Positions 61,001 through 64,000 of a DNA stretch of 64,000 nucleotides are shown in pieces. Position 1 is the stretch's first letter. The number at the start of each line of letters is the position of its first letter. The stretch spans positions 558,001 to 622,000 of the forward strand of contig NC_039517.1 in assembly GCF_003672135.1 (NCBI RefSeq), read 5' to 3'. This DNA comes from Ooceraea biroi. Its lineage: Eukaryota; Arthropoda; Insecta; Hymenoptera; Formicidae. The notes under the pieces were generated by a model. It was not told the DNA's origin, searched no databases, and saw nothing but the letters and a program-made list of their open reading frames with translations. The position numbers were made by a program, and so were the translations under genes.

Positions 61001-64000
61001 AGCTCGGTAATTGCCGCAAATTGACCAGCGGACCCCAAATACCCGCGCGGTGCTGTGCGGCGAAACGCGCAAATCGCGAGAACTTCGATGTGCACACGCG
61101 CTTTTATGTGTGTGCCGGGAATCTGAATAACAGAATGAGCGCGTGGGCGAGCGAGTGTATTGTCCAAATGATTAGAAAAATCTAGAGCATTAAGCAGCGC
61201 GAAACAGGCTTAAAAGCTTAAACACATAACGCAATAATGCGATTTGTCAAATAAATCATGCATGCTGAAAATTACATATACTAACGCATTATTGAGTCAT
61301 AATATTGTATTATTTACGGATACATGAGTGCACCATTTCAAGTTTATTTTATCATATTTATTATTATCAGTTTTATAATTTTATATTGAATTTTAATAAC
61401 ATCAAGAATTGTTTTAATTTTAATTCATTATTCAATAAAAAACAGTTGAACAAATTAACTATTTTATTACACTTAATAAAATATTATATTTATTTCATAA
61501 ATATAAAATACTGTATATATTCTGATAATTTGTTTCATTCGTGTCATTATTTTGCCTCTGCAATATCCGATGCGTTTCGTTGCCTGCCAGCAACGTGAGG
61601 GCTGCTCGCACGCGCGCATTTATTGAAATAGCCTACATTTACTCGTTCGTCCTCTCGATTAGTCTTAATTCCGAAGGGAACTTTAAAACGACGCCTTTGT
61701 GCGCCGTTCCTAATGCCTTCTTATACGGATAATTGATCGTGACCGGAGTTCTTGTTTTCACACAACAAGCGTATCGTCACGAGACGATCGCATCGAAGCA
61801 ATAAAAGATCGAGACTCGCGGTTCGCGTTGTTGCTCTTGCCTGTGTTTAATTGGAGAATAAATTTAATACAGGATGATCCAGCAGTTCCGTCGATGAAAC
61901 ATTCATAAACAAAAAAAAAGTGCAGGTACGATAAAGACACCGACGTTGGCGAGTTATGACGCTACATTAATATCTTGTGACGGATCTTGCGGAGAAACCG
62001 ACTTTCTTCAAGACACAGTTGTGCCCGGGAGGCGAGGAAACGACTGTCAAGGGGGTCGGAGATAAGGGAGGCTCGTGGGAAGCTCGCAAGAAGCTCGCGA
62101 GTAAAGAGGGAAGGTCCCATCATCGGTCCCACGTGCTCGGTTGTGCAAGCGGTTGCCGGCCGTCATTCTATTTTTAAGACCTCTCCCCCGACGCCCGACC
62201 GCATATTTAACCCGCATCTAAATCAACCCGATCCTCTCTCCTCCCCGGCTTGGCCTGGTGGCTCGGCTCGGCTCGGTTCGGCTCGACTGAGCTTGGCTCG
62301 GCTGGACTCGGCTCGGTTCAGATCGGCGTACGCAAACCCGAGTGATCTGTTTGCGATGAGAGCGCGTCATGAGCGCAACGCGGTCATCAGTACATCAGTG
62401 TATCATCGGCTAGATTGACCTAGCTGTCGAGGTCGATGACGTTGCCGGCAATGTTACATTATTGTGTTCTTCCATTCGAAAAAAACAAAACCGGTATAGA
62501 GGCAATTGATCCGGTATCAGACGTGATAACAGATAATTGAAGATATATTAAAGAATGTTAAAAATAAAGATATATTGAATATATAAATATAATACATTAA
62601 AGTTACGTTGTGTAAATAATATTAAAAATATATTGTATCATGTCATATATTTTTTAAAGATTTTGGGTGCGAGATAAGTTGGTATCGCCGCTCCAAAATC
62701 TTCGATAAGCCCGCAAAGTGGATGGAAACTTTTTCCCGAGGTATCCCTTATTTGAGGTCTCCGCTAATTTCCCCGCGAATTTACGATAATTTTATCGCTA
62801 AAGATCGAGTATCGTATTATTTAAGTAGTCGAGCTCTCGTATAGTTAATCGGAATTGTCTACGCATCGATCGGGAATATTTTCTCGTAGCAGGCGTGACA
62901 AAATTCGGGAAGCACAGCCATTATATCGTTATCATCAAATTAGCGCTAATAGTGCCGCGAGAATGCGGAAATGGCCCGCTCATAGGAACAATTTCGGTTC
63001 ACAGACTGTACGTAATATCTCTGACGAATGTGTAAACACGTTTATAGCGCCAAACGCGAGCGTAGACTCGGAGACGGAACCTCATCCAGCCTCAACCCGG
63101 CCACTTTTAGACCGCCAGAAAGCGCGGGATAAGAATGCGGAGTCTGAGCTTTTGTTGTTTATTACGTATTCATGCGCAACGTCCTAAATAGGTCTTCATA
63201 AATACGTCTTCGTGACGGGCCGCGTTTAGCACTTTAGGTGCGCGGCGGCAAGGCCAGCCACCGTAGTCCAACCTCGTCCACCCGCGACACATTTACGATC
63301 GTCGCCCACTCGAAGGGTTCGCATAACTTTTAATCCCTTGCGCGTGCGCGTGCGTAGCCAGATGCACTTTTAATTCTTGGACGCGTCCCCTTATCTTCAG
63401 CTGCCAAGTGTAATAATGAAATCTTTCACTCTCGCGGATAAATATTCGCGATGACTACCGCGTCGCTGATGACGCGAAATCACCATATACCGGGTGATCG
63501 GAGAGGGGAGCCCGAAAGATGAAGTGTATGTACGATCATCATGCTGTTTATCCCGCGAGTCCTCGCGTCGCTGCCAGATATTACGTAACGGGGGAAGGGG
63601 GGGAGACAGTGTGATACAGCCGCGGGCTTTGCCAATGATCAATCGATCGATCGATGCGACCACTCTCACGCGTGCGAGCGTCATACGTTTATTTATTACT
63701 GGCGTTTTGCAATAATACCTGCCTGCTGATGGTCCTCTCTCTCTCTTTCTCTCTCTGTCTCACTGTCGCGATTGTAACGTCTCTTTCTTTGCCTCACGAG
63801 TCCACTCGACTGTTAGCGACACTTGGCTTCGAACGAATAGATTGCTCCCCGCACGGTTGCAACTTATTATTGTAAATTACATCTCGCTGCGACACCTGCG
63901 GCACATTCTTCTTCCCAAACTGTGCACTCGCGCTAATTTGCGCAACGGAGATGAGTTATAGTTTCCTTACAATGATTCCTTTATCTCAAAAAATAGATAA
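58015..64000 (-). other. Upstream HIF-1 alpha intron or intergenic DNA
   Basis: No exon was recognised on either strand. bHLH and PAS sequences were looked for and not found. It contains pyrimidine-rich tracts (about 59510-59625 and 63735-63765), a GC-rich stretch with a degenerate ggctc repeat at about 62260-62318, a hairpin-capable pair aagattttgg / ccaaaatctt at about 62657-62702, and AT-rich sequence at 61290-61540. It is most simply a long intron of the HIF gene. Confidence 0.5.
62260..62318. repeat. Degenerate GGCTC pentamer repeat
   Basis: Runs of ggctc with variants (ggttc, gactg), about ten units, in a GC-rich island inside the presumed HIF intron. Confidence 0.75.

Noticed and set aside
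62657..62702. Hairpin with arms aagattttgg / ccaaaatctt
   Set aside because: Ten-base arms with a 26-base loop are expected by chance in this much AT-rich sequence. No tRNA or known ncRNA fold seen.
1..64000. CRISPR arrays, bacterial operons, tRNA or rRNA genes
   Set aside because: Looked for by eye. No regularly spaced direct repeats, no tRNA cloverleaf boxes and no rRNA motifs. The window is animal nuclear DNA.

Overview
The window reads as nuclear DNA of an insect, most likely a hymenopteran and probably an ant. It is AT-rich, with islands of GC-rich coding sequence, GT-AG introns and long introns holding nested genes. The encoded proteins are insect proteins (prophenoloxidase, Sima-type HIF-1 alpha, paxillin, XBP1). 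The species cannot be told from the sequence. Exon boundaries below come from reading splice sites and checking codon phase by hand. They agree exactly across all joins in each gene unless stated.

Layout. 55-2536 (-) is the N-terminal, ankyrin-repeat part of a TRPA-type channel resembling pyrexia; it runs off the left edge and has a long-TIR DNA element in one intron. 3690-5524 (+) is the 3' part of COQ6, and 6657-8228 (+) is a complete ADCK1-type UbiB kinase. 8935-9782 (-) is mitochondrial ribosomal protein L11, divergent from PPIL2 at 10107-12503 (+). 13113-15812 (-) is a 737-residue protein of unknown function.

16646-43036 (+) is paxillin, about 26 kb. It has four alternative first coding exons, all ending in the same phase, five LD motifs, four LIM domains and an alternative terminal exon. 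A nine-exon prophenoloxidase gene lies antisense inside a paxillin intron at 30465-34087. 45150-48021 (-) is XBP1, with its 26-nt IRE1 intron intact and an ER-stress-like promoter element. 50967-51544 (+) is a small two-exon coiled-coil protein inside an unusual foldback. 51888-58014 (-) is the C-terminal two thirds of HIF-1 alpha (sima), with both oxygen-degradation motifs. 58015-64000 holds no recognised exon and is probably HIF upstream intron.

The genes are not an operon. Neighbours do fall into themes: two genes of the coenzyme Q and UbiB families side by side, and three stress or immune regulators or effectors (prophenoloxidase, XBP1, HIF-1 alpha) within 30 kb. No undescribed system with a clear mechanism was found. 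The most informative structures are the paxillin multi-promoter locus with its nested prophenoloxidase, the alternative ends of paxillin and HIF, and two foldbacks.
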